64,000 bases of DNA from Acidobacteriota bacterium (lineage in GTDB: Bacteria; Acidobacteriota; Vicinamibacteria; Vicinamibacterales; CAVVIG01): the NCBI GenBank assembly GCA_003222395.1, contig QHWB01000032.1, forward strand, positions 1 through 64,000. The letters are read 5' to 3'. The position numbers were made by a program, and so were the translations under genes. Positions 16,788 to 27,678 of the stretch are shown piece by piece. The notes beneath the pieces are model-generated. The model searched no databases. It saw only the letters and a program-made list of their open reading frames with translations, and had not been told where the DNA came from. The stretch's first letter is position 1, and the number at the start of each line of letters is the position of its first letter.

Positions 16788-17366
16788 TTACGCTCCGGAT
16801 CTTGATCGATCGTTCAGAAGCCTCGACAGCCGCAGCTGCGTGATCTTGCGCTGCTCTTCGGCTGCGATGCGCAGTTCCGCGTCCGGGCCGTTCTTGAGCC
16901 GCTGCTCGAGCGTCGCGAGCATCTCGTCCGCGCTCTTGCCAGTAGCGCAGACGATGAAGATGTAGCCGAAGCGCGCTTCGTACTCGCGGTTCGCGGCGGC
17001 GAGGCGCTGCCGAATCGTTGACGTCGCGGTCGCGACACCCGCCTGCTCACCGGCTGACCAATCACCGTATGCGGCCCCTCCCGCCCTTCCCGCCTCTCCC
17101 GCCCTTCCCGCCTCTCCCGCCCTTCCAGCCTCTCCCGCCCCCGAGTCACCGATCCGCGGATGCGCTGCAAACGCTTCGAGCCAGTCCGCGCGATCGAGCG
17201 ACCGCCAGACGCGGTCCCCTGTCTCCAGGATTGCATCGGCGCTGTCGAACGGCCGCGCAGCCGTCATTCTGTCCGCCCACCTGGTCGACCCGCAACAGCG
17301 CCGCAGCTCGCGCGCGGCCGCCGGCGCATCGAGCGCGTTCAGCGCGTCGAGCGTCACCGCAGGCAA
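16788..17366 (-). CDS. uraD: OHCU decarboxylase
   Basis: The enzyme decarboxylates 2-oxo-4-hydroxy-4-carboxy-5-ureidoimidazoline to S-allantoin. The family motifs are present: 'LNALDAPAAARELRRCCGST' at the N-terminus, 'FAAHPRIGD' with the catalytic His, 'WSAGEQAGV' and 'YEARFGYIFIVCATGKSADE' plus the C-terminal Arg region. The 192-residue length exceeds the usual roughly 165-170 because an in-frame minisatellite inserts repeated 'GEAGRA' at about residues 76-96, between the catalytic His and the next helix. It is 12 nt downstream of allantoicase in the minus-strand run. Confidence 0.9.
   Translation of the reverse strand: MPAVTLDALNALDAPAAARELRRCCGSTRWADRMTAARPFDSADAILETGDRVWRSLDRADWLEAFAAHPRIGDSGAGEAGRAGEAGRAGEAGRAGGAAYGDWSAGEQAGVATATSTIRQRLAAANREYEARFGYIFIVCATGKSADEMLATLEQRLKNGPDAELRIAAEEQRKITQLRLSRLLNDRSRSGA
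17078..17141 (+). repeat. 18-bp in-frame minisatellite in uraD
   Basis: Three near-identical 18-nt units (pattern CTCCCGCCCTTCCCGCCT) plus a partial fourth encode repeats of GEAGRA in OHCU decarboxylase. The unit length is a multiple of three, so copy-number change would keep the frame. The insertion is at a loop between conserved motifs. Confidence 0.85.
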
Positions 17367-17378
17367 CCGCCGGTTGCT

Positions 17379-18347
17379 TTATGTTGGTGTCCCATACAGC
17401 CGCAGTCTGCCGACACCGCCGTCAGGGTAGATGTTGAACCGGACGTGAGTGATGCTGCCGACGCCGCCCGACAGCTCGAACGTGTGCGTCGCGTGCGCGG
17501 TCAGCGGCGTTCGCCGCAACAGCTCGGTCCACGTCCGCTCGTCGGCGCTCCCCTCGAGGCTGCACGCGGCCGGCGCGTTGCCCTTGAAGTGACGCGTATC
17601 GATCTCGACGCGGTGAATCGTACCCGGCGCGGCCAGACGCACGATCGTCCAGTCGTGACCCGGTCCGCGGCGCCGTCTGGTCTCCCATCCGTCGCCCATG
17701 TGCGTCGCGTCGCCCGGCATGATCAGGTTGTGCCGCGACCCGAAGAACATGTCGCTGCACGCGACGACGAGGCCGCCGTGCTCCGCGGCGGCAAGGTCCA
17801 CTTCCGATCGACGCCGCAGCCGCTCCCAATCGGCGACGGCTTCGCCGTAGGCGCGCAGCCGCGCGACGCCGCCGTCGGGGAAGATGCGCAGCCGCAAATG
17901 CGTCGCGCGCGGCGCGTCGTCGATCGCGAACAGATTGTGCGCGTCGCCCTTCAGCGGGGTCTGCTTCAGAATCTCGCGCCACTCCGTCGTCCGGCTCTTC
18001 ATCTCGGCGGTCGTCCGGCTGAAGCCGGACGCCACGTCTACGGCGCACGATTCCGGATAGTTGCCTTTGAAATGCGTCGTCTCGACGTCGACGCCGCGGA
18101 CGAGTCCGGCGGCGCCGAGGCGGATGACGCACCAGTCGTAGGGCTCGGCGCGCGGCTCGCGCAGCCGGCGCGTCTCCCAGCCGTCCATCCACTTGCCGCG
18201 GTTGGTGTACTTTGCCTCGATCCAGACCGGTGCGCCGTGTTTGATCAGGTTGTCCTTCGGTGCGAAGAAGTCGTCGTTCGCAGCGACGACGACGGCGCCG
18301 AAGCGTTCACCGGCGAGATCGACGAGATCCTGAAACGCGGCGCTCAT
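17379..18347 (-). CDS. alc: Allantoicase
   Basis: Allantoicase hydrolyses allantoate to ureidoglycolate and urea. The two repeated jelly-roll domains are visible: repeat 1 has 'APKDNLIKHG', 'GKWMDGWETRRLRE', 'TTHFKGNYPESC' and 'LRIFPDGGVARLRAYG'; repeat 2 has 'SRHNLIMPGDATHMGDGWET', 'DTRHFKGNAPAACS' and 'FNIYPDGGVGRLRLYG'. The 322-residue length is typical. ATG 18347 overlaps the allantoinase stop as ATGA, which indicates translational coupling. A REP-like hairpin sits in frame at about residues 103-112 ('VDVASGFSRT'), just after the first HFKGNYP motif. Confidence 0.93.
   Translation of the reverse strand: MSAAFQDLVDLAGERFGAVVVAANDDFFAPKDNLIKHGAPVWIEAKYTNRGKWMDGWETRRLREPRAEPYDWCVIRLGAAGLVRGVDVETTHFKGNYPESCAVDVASGFSRTTAEMKSRTTEWREILKQTPLKGDAHNLFAIDDAPRATHLRLRIFPDGGVARLRAYGEAVADWERLRRRSEVDLAAAEHGGLVVACSDMFFGSRHNLIMPGDATHMGDGWETRRRRGPGHDWTIVRLAAPGTIHRVEIDTRHFKGNAPAACSLEGSADERTWTELLRRTPLTAHATHTFELSGGVGSITHVRFNIYPDGGVGRLRLYGTPT
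18013..18040 (+). repeat. REP-like hairpin in frame in allantoicase
   Basis: An 18-nt perfect palindrome (GTCCGGCT-GA-AGCCGGAC, 18013-18030) is followed by GCCACGTCTAC, that is, on the minus strand GTAG-ACGTGGC and then the hairpin. The same palindrome occurs in frame in the NDH-2 gene at 37133-37150. The GTAG foot is shared with the CTTTCAG-type repeats elsewhere in the window. Confidence 0.7.
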
Positions 18348-19825
18348 TCCAGTCGCCCTGCGCCTTCGCGGACGAGACGTCCATCGTCCCAGACGCGGAC
18401 TCCGCGAAGAAACGTCGTGCGCACGGCGCCGCGCAGGCGGCGGCCCGCATACGGCGTCAGCTTGTGCCGCTGCTGCAGGCGCGCGGGATCGACGATCCAT
18501 TCGGCATCAGGATCGAAGACGAGGAGATCGGCGTCACAGCCCGCGGCGATGCGCCCTTTGCGCGAAAGGCCCGCGAGCCGGGCGGGCGCGGCGCACATCC
18601 AGCGGGTGATCTTGCAGACGCTCGCCTGAAAGGCTCGCGCTACCGCGGTGTCGTGTAGCGCGACCGCGGTGTCGTGTAGCGCGACCGCGGTGTCGTGTAG
18701 CGCGGCCGCGGTGTCGTGTAGCGCGACCGCGGTGTCGTGTAGGGCGACCGCGGTGTCGTGTAGCGCGACCGCGGTGTCGTGTAGCGCGACCTCGGTGTGG
18801 TGTAGCGCGAGGCTTTCAGCCGAGCGAGTCCACACCGCCGCAAGCGACATCTCCAACGATGCGATGCCACCCCAGGCCCGCACGAAATCGCCCCGGCATT
18901 TGAGCGCCGGCGGCGCGGGCGAGTGGTCGGTGGCGACGAGGTCGAGTGCGCCCGAATGAAGTCCGCTCCACAGCGCTTCTCGATGATGCGAGTGGCGGAT
19001 CGGCGGCGCGCATTTGAATTCCGTCGCACCCTCGGCGATCTCTTCGCCGGCGAACGTCAGATAGTGCGGACACGTTTCGGCGGTGATCGGCACTCGATCC
19101 AGCTTTGCCCGCGAGATCTCCTCGACCGCTTCGGCGCAGGCAACGTGGACGATGTGTGTCCGCGTCCCGAATTCGCGCGCGAGCCGAATGATCATTCGGA
19201 TCGCTTCGACTTCGGCTTCAGGTGGTCTGGAGGCCAGGTAGGCTTCGTAGGTCGAACGCGTCGGGGGGAGGATTGTTTCGGGTGATTCCGCATGGACGAG
19301 CAGCGGGACGCCGCGGCCCGCCAGAACCGGCATCGCCTCGCGCAGCTCCGGTTCGCCGACGTGCTGAAATTCGTCGACACCCGACGGCACGAGGAAGCAC
19401 TTGAACCCGCGCACGCCGGCATCGACGAGCGGCTCGAGCTGCGAGGCGTTGCCGGGCACGACGCCGCCCCAGAACGCCACGTTCACGTGACAGCGTCCGC
19501 GCGCCGCCGATCGCTTCTCGTCCAGCGCCGCGACGGTCGTCGTCGCGGGCACGCTGTTGAGCGGCATGTCGACGATCGTCGTCACGCCGCCGGCTGCCGC
19601 GGCGCGCGTCGCGGTGTCGAAGCCCTCCCATTCGGTGCGGCCGGGTTCGTTGACGTGCACGTGCGTGTCGACCAGACCCGGCAGGATGACGAGATCGCCC
19701 GCATCGAAGAGGTCGCCGCGATTCGAGCGATCGTCGTCGATGCGTGCGATGACGCCGTTCTCGACGTGGATGGATGCGGCACGGACGCCATCCGCAAGAA
19801 CGACGCGGGTGCTCCGGATTACCAC
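18344..19825 (-). CDS. allB: Allantoinase with an in-frame tandem-repeat insertion
   Basis: Allantoinase opens the hydantoin ring of allantoin to allantoate. The binuclear-metal amidohydrolase ligands are in place: 'DTHVHVNEPGRTEWEGF' (HxH), 'GFKCFLVPSG' (carboxylated Lys), 'LLVHAESP', 'THIVHVACAEA' and 'VATDHSPAP' (Asp). The protein is 493 residues, about 45 longer than usual. The excess is an insertion at about residues 334-402 made of eight ALHDTAV-type heptapeptides flanked by REP-like arms, placed between 'LAAVWTRS' and 'ITRWMCAAPARLAGL'. It starts 4 nt after the dihydropyrimidinase stop and overlaps allantoicase by 4 nt. Confidence 0.93.
   Translation of the reverse strand: MVIRSTRVVLADGVRAASIHVENGVIARIDDDRSNRGDLFDAGDLVILPGLVDTHVHVNEPGRTEWEGFDTATRAAAAGGVTTIVDMPLNSVPATTTVAALDEKRSAARGRCHVNVAFWGGVVPGNASQLEPLVDAGVRGFKCFLVPSGVDEFQHVGEPELREAMPVLAGRGVPLLVHAESPETILPPTRSTYEAYLASRPPEAEVEAIRMIIRLAREFGTRTHIVHVACAEAVEEISRAKLDRVPITAETCPHYLTFAGEEIAEGATEFKCAPPIRHSHHREALWSGLHSGALDLVATDHSPAPPALKCRGDFVRAWGGIASLEMSLAAVWTRSAESLALHHTEVALHDTAVALHDTAVALHDTAVALHDTAAALHDTAVALHDTAVALHDTAVARAFQASVCKITRWMCAAPARLAGLSRKGRIAAGCDADLLVFDPDAEWIVDPARLQQRHKLTPYAGRRLRGAVRTTFLRGVRVWDDGRLVREGAGRLE
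18619..18826 (+). repeat. REP-like inverted pair enclosing seven to eight 21-bp tandem units (in allB)
   Basis: The left arm (18619-18643; contains CTCGCCTGAAAGGCTCGCGC) and the right arm (18802-18826; contains GTAGCGCGAGGCTTTCAGCC) are inverted copies of one hairpin module with its GTAG foot facing inward. Between them lie seven near-perfect 21-bp units from 18644 to 18790 and a diverged eighth. Each 21-bp unit is exactly seven codons, so the allB frame stays open. Confidence 0.9.
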
Positions 19826-19829
19826 CGCA

Positions 19830-21212
19830 TCAGCTTCTGGTTGAGCGCTTCAGGAAGCAGCCGCTGCCGGGTCGCCCGACGAATTTCCCGCCGTCGATGA
19901 TCACGCGTCCGCGCGACAACACGGTGTCGGCCGCGCCTGTCACCTGACGTCCTTCGTACGGGTTGTAATCGACCTTCATGTGGAGCGTTCCGGCCGACAG
20001 CGTGATCGTCCGCTGCGGATCGAAGATGACGACATCGGCGTCCGAGCCCGGCGCAATCGTCCCTTTGCGCGGGAACAGGCCGAAGATCTTCGCGGGTGAG
20101 GTCGACGTCAGCTCCACGAAGCGGTTCAGGGAGATGCGGCCCGCGCGCACGCCGCCGTCGTAGACGAGGCTCATGCGCGTCTCGATGCCGGGCGCGCCGT
20201 TGGGAATCTTCGAGAAATCGTTGCGACCGAGCTCCTTCTGCTCCTTCATGCAGAACGGACAGTGGTCCGTCGAGATGCAGTGCAGATCGTTGAAGGCGAG
20301 GCCGCGCCACAGCTGTTCCTGCTGCGCCTTCTGGCGAAGCGGGGGGCTCATCACGTACTTCGCGCCGTTGAAACCGGGTTCTTCGTAATTGTCGTACGAC
20401 AGAAATAGATACTGGGGGCACGTTTCGGCGTACGCGGGCAGGCCGCGATCGCGAGCCTCGGTCACCATCTCGAGCGCTTCGGCGGCCGACAGGTGAACGA
20501 TGTAGATCGGCACGTCGGCGATCTCGGAGAGCGCAATCGCACGATGCGTGGCTTCCGCTTCCGCCCGCGCCGGACGCGTCAGCGCGTGATACTTCGGCGC
20601 CGTCTTCCCTTCCGCGAGCGCGCGCTGCACGAGGACGTCGATGACGTCCCCGTTCTCCGCGTGCATGCAGATCGTGCCGCCGTTCTTCCCTGTCCTCAGC
20701 AGCGCCTTGAAGATGCTCCCATCGTCGAGCATGAAGATGCCGCGGTAGGCCATGAAGAGCTTGAACGACGAGATCCCCTGGCGGACGAGCGCGTCCATCT
20801 CCTGCTCGGTCTGATCGTTCAGGTCGGTCATGATCATGTGGAAGCCGTAGTCGATGACCGCCTTGCTCTCGGCCTTCTTCGCCCACGTCTCCCACGCGTG
20901 GTGGAGCGTCTGACCTTTGTACTGAATCGCGAAGTCGACAATCGAAGTAGTCCCGCCGAACGCCGCCGCCGTCGTGCCCGATTCGAAATCGTCGGCCGAC
21001 GTCGTGCCGCCGAAGGGCATGTCGAGGTGCGTGTGGACGTCGATGCCGCCGGGCAGCACGTACTTGCCGCTGGCGTCTATCGTCTTGTCCGCTTCCATGC
21101 CGAGCGACGTGCCGATCAGCGCGATCTTCTCGCCCTCGAGCAGCAGGTCGCCTTTGTACTGGTCGACCGCGGTGACGATCGTGCCGTTCTTGATCAGCGT
21201 CCTCAGAACCAT
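19830..21212 (-). CDS. hydA: Dihydropyrimidinase (D-hydantoinase family)
   Basis: The enzyme hydrolyses dihydrouracil or dihydrothymine to N-carbamoyl-beta-amino acids. All cyclic amidohydrolase ligands are seen: 'DVHTHLDMPFGG' (HxH), 'SFKLFMAYRG' (carboxylated Lys), 'ICMHAENGD', 'IYIVHLSAAEALE' and 'CISTDHCPF'. The long 'YNPYEGRQVTGAADTVLSRG' tail is typical of dihydropyrimidinases rather than allantoinases. The start at 21212 follows the hairpin leader. With PreA and MmsA it suggests the reductive pyrimidine route, but a beta-ureidopropionase is not present in the window. The product is 460 residues. Confidence 0.92.
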   Translation of the reverse strand: MVLRTLIKNGTIVTAVDQYKGDLLLEGEKIALIGTSLGMEADKTIDASGKYVLPGGIDVHTHLDMPFGGTTSADDFESGTTAAAFGGTTSIVDFAIQYKGQTLHHAWETWAKKAESKAVIDYGFHMIMTDLNDQTEQEMDALVRQGISSFKLFMAYRGIFMLDDGSIFKALLRTGKNGGTICMHAENGDVIDVLVQRALAEGKTAPKYHALTRPARAEAEATHRAIALSEIADVPIYIVHLSAAEALEMVTEARDRGLPAYAETCPQYLFLSYDNYEEPGFNGAKYVMSPPLRQKAQQEQLWRGLAFNDLHCISTDHCPFCMKEQKELGRNDFSKIPNGAPGIETRMSLVYDGGVRAGRISLNRFVELTSTSPAKIFGLFPRKGTIAPGSDADVVIFDPQRTITLSAGTLHMKVDYNPYEGRQVTGAADTVLSRGRVIIDGGKFVGRPGSGCFLKRSTRS

Positions 21213-21248
21213 TTTCTTATTCGCGTGGGGCCCCACCCCCACGCGCTG
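21213..21248 (-). promoter_or_regulatory. Hairpin leader before the dihydropyrimidinase start codon (copy 2)
   Basis: An inverted repeat CGCGTGGGG / CCCCACGCG (21222-21245, loop 6 nt) is followed on the minus strand by AATAAGAAA and the ATG at 21212. It matches the leader of hiuH at 16745-16780 almost base for base. The remaining roughly 100 nt up to the mmsA stop hold no gene, only weak CAGC/CCAGC-rich sequence. Confidence 0.55.
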
Positions 21249-21351
21249 ACACGCTCGGGCCGTAGCCCTCGCGTGTATCCAGAACAGAACGTCGCAGATT
21301 GACTCCAGCCACCAGCGGCTAGCAACACGTCATCAGCAGCCAGCAACCTCA

Positions 21352-22824
21352 CTAAAACCATCTCGAAATCGTCACCTTCTTATCGGTGTAGAACTCGATG
21401 CCGTCGCGGCCGTGGGCTTTCAGGTCGCCGAAGAAGCTATCCTTCGCGCCACCGAACGGGAAGTACGCCATCGGCGCGGCCACGCCGATGTTGACGCCCA
21501 CCATCGAAGCATCGGCATGCCTGGCGAACTCTCGCGCCGCCTTGCCGCTCGACGTGAAGATCGACGTCGCGTTCGCGTTCGGATGCGACTTCATCAGCGC
21601 GATCGCCTCCTCGAGCGTCTTCACCGGGCAGATGGACGCCACCGGTCCGAAGATCTCGTCGTGGCCGATCGTCATGCGCGGCGACACCTCGTCGAACACC
21701 GTCGGCCCGAGGAAGTATCCGTTCGGGCGATCGGCGACGCGCGTCTGCCGGCCGTCGACCAGCAGTTTGGCGCCTTCCGCGACTCCCTTCTCGATGTAGC
21801 TGACCACGCGGTCGCGGTGTTTGGCGCTGATCACCGGTCCCATGCCGATGCCGGGCTGCGTGCCGTCGCCGACCTTCAGCGCCTTCGCGGCCGCGACCAT
21901 GCGATCGCGCGTATCGCGGTGCGCCTCGCCGATCGGCACCAGCATGCTGCCGGCGAGGCACCGTTCGCCGGCGCAGCCGTAGAATGATTCGGTGATGACG
22001 CCGATCGACCGCTCCAGATCGGCGTCCGGCATCACGACGACGAAATTCTTCGCGCCGCCGAGCGCCTGCACGCGCTTGCCCGCGTGCGTCGCGCGCTGAT
22101 AGACATGCTTGGCCACGGGCGTCGAACCGACGAACGAGACGGCGCGGATGTCCGGATGATCGCAAATCGCGTCGACGACCTCGCGTCCGCCGTTCACGAG
22201 ATTGACAACGCCGGACGGCAGATCGCTCTTCTGCAGGAGCTCCATCATCTTGCGCTGCGAGAGCGGCACCTGCTCGGACGGCTTCAGCACGAACGTGTTG
22301 CCCGTGGCGATCGCGAACGGCATGAACCACATCGGCACCATCGCCGGGAAGTTGAACGGCGCGATCGCCGCGACGACGCCGAGCGGCTGGCGGACGACGT
22401 GGCAATCGATGCCGGCGGCGATGTCTTCGAGCCCCGTCCCCTGCATCAGTGACGGCGCGCCGCACGCCACCTCGACGCACTCGATGCCGCGCCGCACGCT
22501 GCCGCGCGCCTCGTCGAGCGTCTTGCCGTGCTCGGTCGTCACGATGCGCGCGAGCTCGTCGAAGCGCGCTTCCATCTGCGCCTTCAGCTTGTAGAGAACC
22601 TGCGCGCGCTGGTTGACCGGCGTGTCGCGCCAGGCGGGAAACGCAGTCGCCGCGGCCTGCACGGCTGCGTCGACATCCGATGAGGTCGACAGCGGCGTGC
22701 GTCCGATGACGTCGCCGATGGCGGGATTGTGGACGTCGAAGAATTCGGTGGTCCGCGCCGTCACCCAGCGGCCGCCGATGAAATTGTCGAGGACTTGAAC
22801 GTCGGTAGAGCTGATCGTAGACAT
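21352..22824 (-). CDS. mmsA: CoA-acylating methylmalonate-semialdehyde dehydrogenase
   Basis: This 490-residue aldehyde dehydrogenase carries the MmsA-type signatures 'FIGGRWVTART', 'VAAIAPFNFPAMVPMWFMPF', 'KPSEQVPLS', 'FVGSTPVAKHVYQRA' and the catalytic Cys in 'GERCLAGSM', with 'FPFGGAKDSFFGDLKAHG' near the end. MmsA oxidises malonate or methylmalonate semialdehyde to acetyl- or propionyl-CoA. In this context it would finish the beta-alanine/beta-aminoisobutyrate branch of pyrimidine catabolism. ATG 22824 follows GAGGG. It is the first gene of the minus-strand ureide run, just downstream of a REP-like repeat block. Confidence 0.92.
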   Translation of the reverse strand: MSTISSTDVQVLDNFIGGRWVTARTTEFFDVHNPAIGDVIGRTPLSTSSDVDAAVQAAATAFPAWRDTPVNQRAQVLYKLKAQMEARFDELARIVTTEHGKTLDEARGSVRRGIECVEVACGAPSLMQGTGLEDIAAGIDCHVVRQPLGVVAAIAPFNFPAMVPMWFMPFAIATGNTFVLKPSEQVPLSQRKMMELLQKSDLPSGVVNLVNGGREVVDAICDHPDIRAVSFVGSTPVAKHVYQRATHAGKRVQALGGAKNFVVVMPDADLERSIGVITESFYGCAGERCLAGSMLVPIGEAHRDTRDRMVAAAKALKVGDGTQPGIGMGPVISAKHRDRVVSYIEKGVAEGAKLLVDGRQTRVADRPNGYFLGPTVFDEVSPRMTIGHDEIFGPVASICPVKTLEEAIALMKSHPNANATSIFTSSGKAAREFARHADASMVGVNIGVAAPMAYFPFGGAKDSFFGDLKAHGRDGIEFYTDKKVTISRWF

Positions 22825-22852
22825 GAATCCCTCTTCACGAAACGCCAATTAT

Positions 22853-22961
22853 AAGGCGGGCCTGAAAGGCCCGCCCCACAGAGTGACAAAGTCGCCGCCT
22901 TCCGCGATTCGTGTGGCCCGGTTCTCTGCGATTCGTGTGGCGCGGCCCTTTCAGTGCCGCG
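22853..22961 (+). repeat. REP-like inverted pair upstream of mmsA
   Basis: The left arm (22853-22880, GCGGGCCTGAAAGGCCCGCC then CCACA) and the right arm (22935-22961, GTGTGGCGCG-GCCCTTTCAG-TGCCGCG) are inverted copies of the CTTTCAG hairpin with a GTGG foot. Between them is a 24-nt direct duplication built on GCGATTCGTGTGGC. The block fills the space between the glycosyltransferase stop and mmsA. Confidence 0.85.
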
Positions 22962-22962
22962 A

Positions 22963-24219
22963 TCATGGCTGCCCATCGGGCAGGAGCACCGGCTTCGCGT
23001 CGCGCGACCATCCTTCTTCCCACGTCGGCCGCGCCGATCGACGCGCGCCGGTGCGCAGACGATCGAGCGACGACTGATTGCCGGGAAACGCTTCGAAGAG
23101 ATCGAAGATCACGTCGGCGAGCTGACGCGCGGTCGAGAAGAGCAGCCCGTTGTCGCCGTGGCGGACGCGCTCGGCCAGACACGCGCCGTAGTCGAGCGCG
23201 CACACCGGCACGCCGGCGCCGAACAGGTCGGCGACCTTCATCGGAATGTCGAGCCCCGACGAGGAGCGGTGCAGGCACAGACCGAGGTCGGCGCTGCCGA
23301 CGACGCGCGGATAATCTTCCGGCTCGAGCCAGCGCGCGCGCAGCTGAACGCGCCGGGCCGGCAATCCGGCGAACCGGCGCTCGAACTCCGCGCGACGCAC
23401 GCCATCGCCCGTCACGAGGATGACGAGATCCGGAAACCGCCGGCGGCCCGTCGCTTCCCATCCGCGAATGCGTTCCTCGAGCCACGCGACGGCGTCGATG
23501 ACGAGATCGAAGTCTTCGTCTTCCGTCCAGCTCGTCGGGCACACGATGAAGCCGACGTTCGTGGCGTGCACGCCGAGCCGGCCGAACAAGGCCTGGCGGA
23601 AGCGCTCGCGCTCGCTGCGGTCCATCGGCGTGAACACCGACGCCGGCCGATCGTAGAGGACGCGCGCCGAATCGACGTCGAAGCGGCTCTCGAGAAACGC
23701 CGCAAGGCCGCGCGACACGCAGAGGTTCGCGTTGACGCGGCGCGCGTCGCGCCGTTCGAACCATCGAGCGAGCCGTACAGCCGGATGCCATCGGCCCAGC
23801 CGCGTGCGCAGCACCGTGTACCCGAGGTTGTGCCAGTCGATGACGAAGCGCACGCCGCGCCGGTGCAGCGATCGCCACGCGACGAGAATCGTCGGAAAGT
23901 GCGGCGGGTTCTGGACGAGCACGAGGTCCGGCTGCGGCAGCGTCCGCAGGATGCGCCACAGCCGGAAGCTGAGTCGCGCCGCGTCGAAGAGTCCGGCGGC
24001 CGCGTAGGTCGCGCCCTTGAATCCGCCGCGCAGACGCAGCGTCGCCGGATCGAGCCGGTGGATCGTGATGCGCGGATCGCCGGTGACCGCTTTGGGCAGC
24101 GGCGTCCCTTCGAACCCGACGAGATCCACGTCGACACCCTGCGTCGCCAGCGCCAGCGCGTGGTAGCGCATGCGTGCACTGCGACCCAGATCTGCCAATG
24201 CGACGACGGCGGCTCTCAT
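22963..24219 (-). CDS. ALG1-like (GT33) glycosyltransferase
   Basis: The 418-residue protein looks like eukaryotic ALG1, the beta-1,4-mannosyltransferase that adds the first mannose to GlcNAc2-PP-dolichol. Shared phrases are 'LVQNPPHFPTILVAW', 'DWHNLGYTVL' followed by 'HPAVRLARWFERR', 'ANLCVSRGLAAFLESRF' and, most telling, 'SSSGLDIPMKVADLFGAGVP' with 'NGLLF' after it. The fold is GT-B with a C-terminal nucleotide-sugar domain. A bacterial role might be mannosylation of an undecaprenyl-linked glycan, but no glycan locus surrounds it. It lies downstream of the xanthine dehydrogenase genes on the same strand; no functional link is obvious. Confidence 0.8.
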   Translation of the reverse strand: MRAAVVALADLGRSARMRYHALALATQGVDVDLVGFEGTPLPKAVTGDPRITIHRLDPATLRLRGGFKGATYAAAGLFDAARLSFRLWRILRTLPQPDLVLVQNPPHFPTILVAWRSLHRRGVRFVIDWHNLGYTVLRTRLGRWHPAVRLARWFERRDARRVNANLCVSRGLAAFLESRFDVDSARVLYDRPASVFTPMDRSERERFRQALFGRLGVHATNVGFIVCPTSWTEDEDFDLVIDAVAWLEERIRGWEATGRRRFPDLVILVTGDGVRRAEFERRFAGLPARRVQLRARWLEPEDYPRVVGSADLGLCLHRSSSGLDIPMKVADLFGAGVPVCALDYGACLAERVRHGDNGLLFSTARQLADVIFDLFEAFPGNQSSLDRLRTGARRSARPTWEEGWSRDAKPVLLPDGQP

Positions 24220-24246
24220 GGGAAAGTCGAGTGGGGACGAAGTATT

Positions 24247-25091
<845 letters not shown>

Positions 25092-25092
<1 letters not shown>

Positions 25093-25500
25093 TACCGTGC
25101 GCGTCTAATCGATCTGTAGATCGCCGAATACCCGGTGCACCGACAGAGATTCCCGGCGAGACCGACACGAATCTGCTCGAGCGTCGGTTTCCGCCCCAGC
25201 GCGACGGCAGCCATGATCATCCCCGGCGTGCAGATGCCGCACTGCGCGCCGCCGTGATCGACGAACGCGCGCTGCAGCGGGTGTCGCCCGTCGAGCCCTT
25301 CGATCGTCGTCACGCGCGCGCCGTCGGCATGCGCGGCCGGCACGAGGCACGAGTTGACGGGCATTCCCTCGATGAGAATGGTGCACGCGCCGCACTCGCC
25401 TTCGCCGCATCCTTCCTTCGTGCCCGTGAAGCCACAATCCTCGCGGAGCACGTCGAGAAGACGCTTCATCGGATGCACGTCGAGGCGGGCGCGCTTGCCG

Positions 25501-25517
<17 letters not shown>
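25092..25517 (-). CDS. Xanthine dehydrogenase 2Fe-2S subunit
   Basis: The 141-residue protein holds both cluster motifs: the plant-type ferredoxin motif 'GCGEGECGACTILIEGMPVN' near the N-terminus and 'QCGICTPGM' with 'NLCRCTGY' in the C-terminal helical domain. It relays electrons from the molybdenum centre. It overlaps the molybdenum subunit's 3' end by 17 nt and the FAD subunit by 1 nt, so all three are translationally linked. Confidence 0.93.

Positions 25518-27678
<2,161 letters not shown>

Noticed and set aside
18644-18811. Possible CRISPR array from regularly spaced repeats
   Set aside because: The 21-bp units are contiguous with no unique spacers, stay in the allB frame and have no cas genes nearby.
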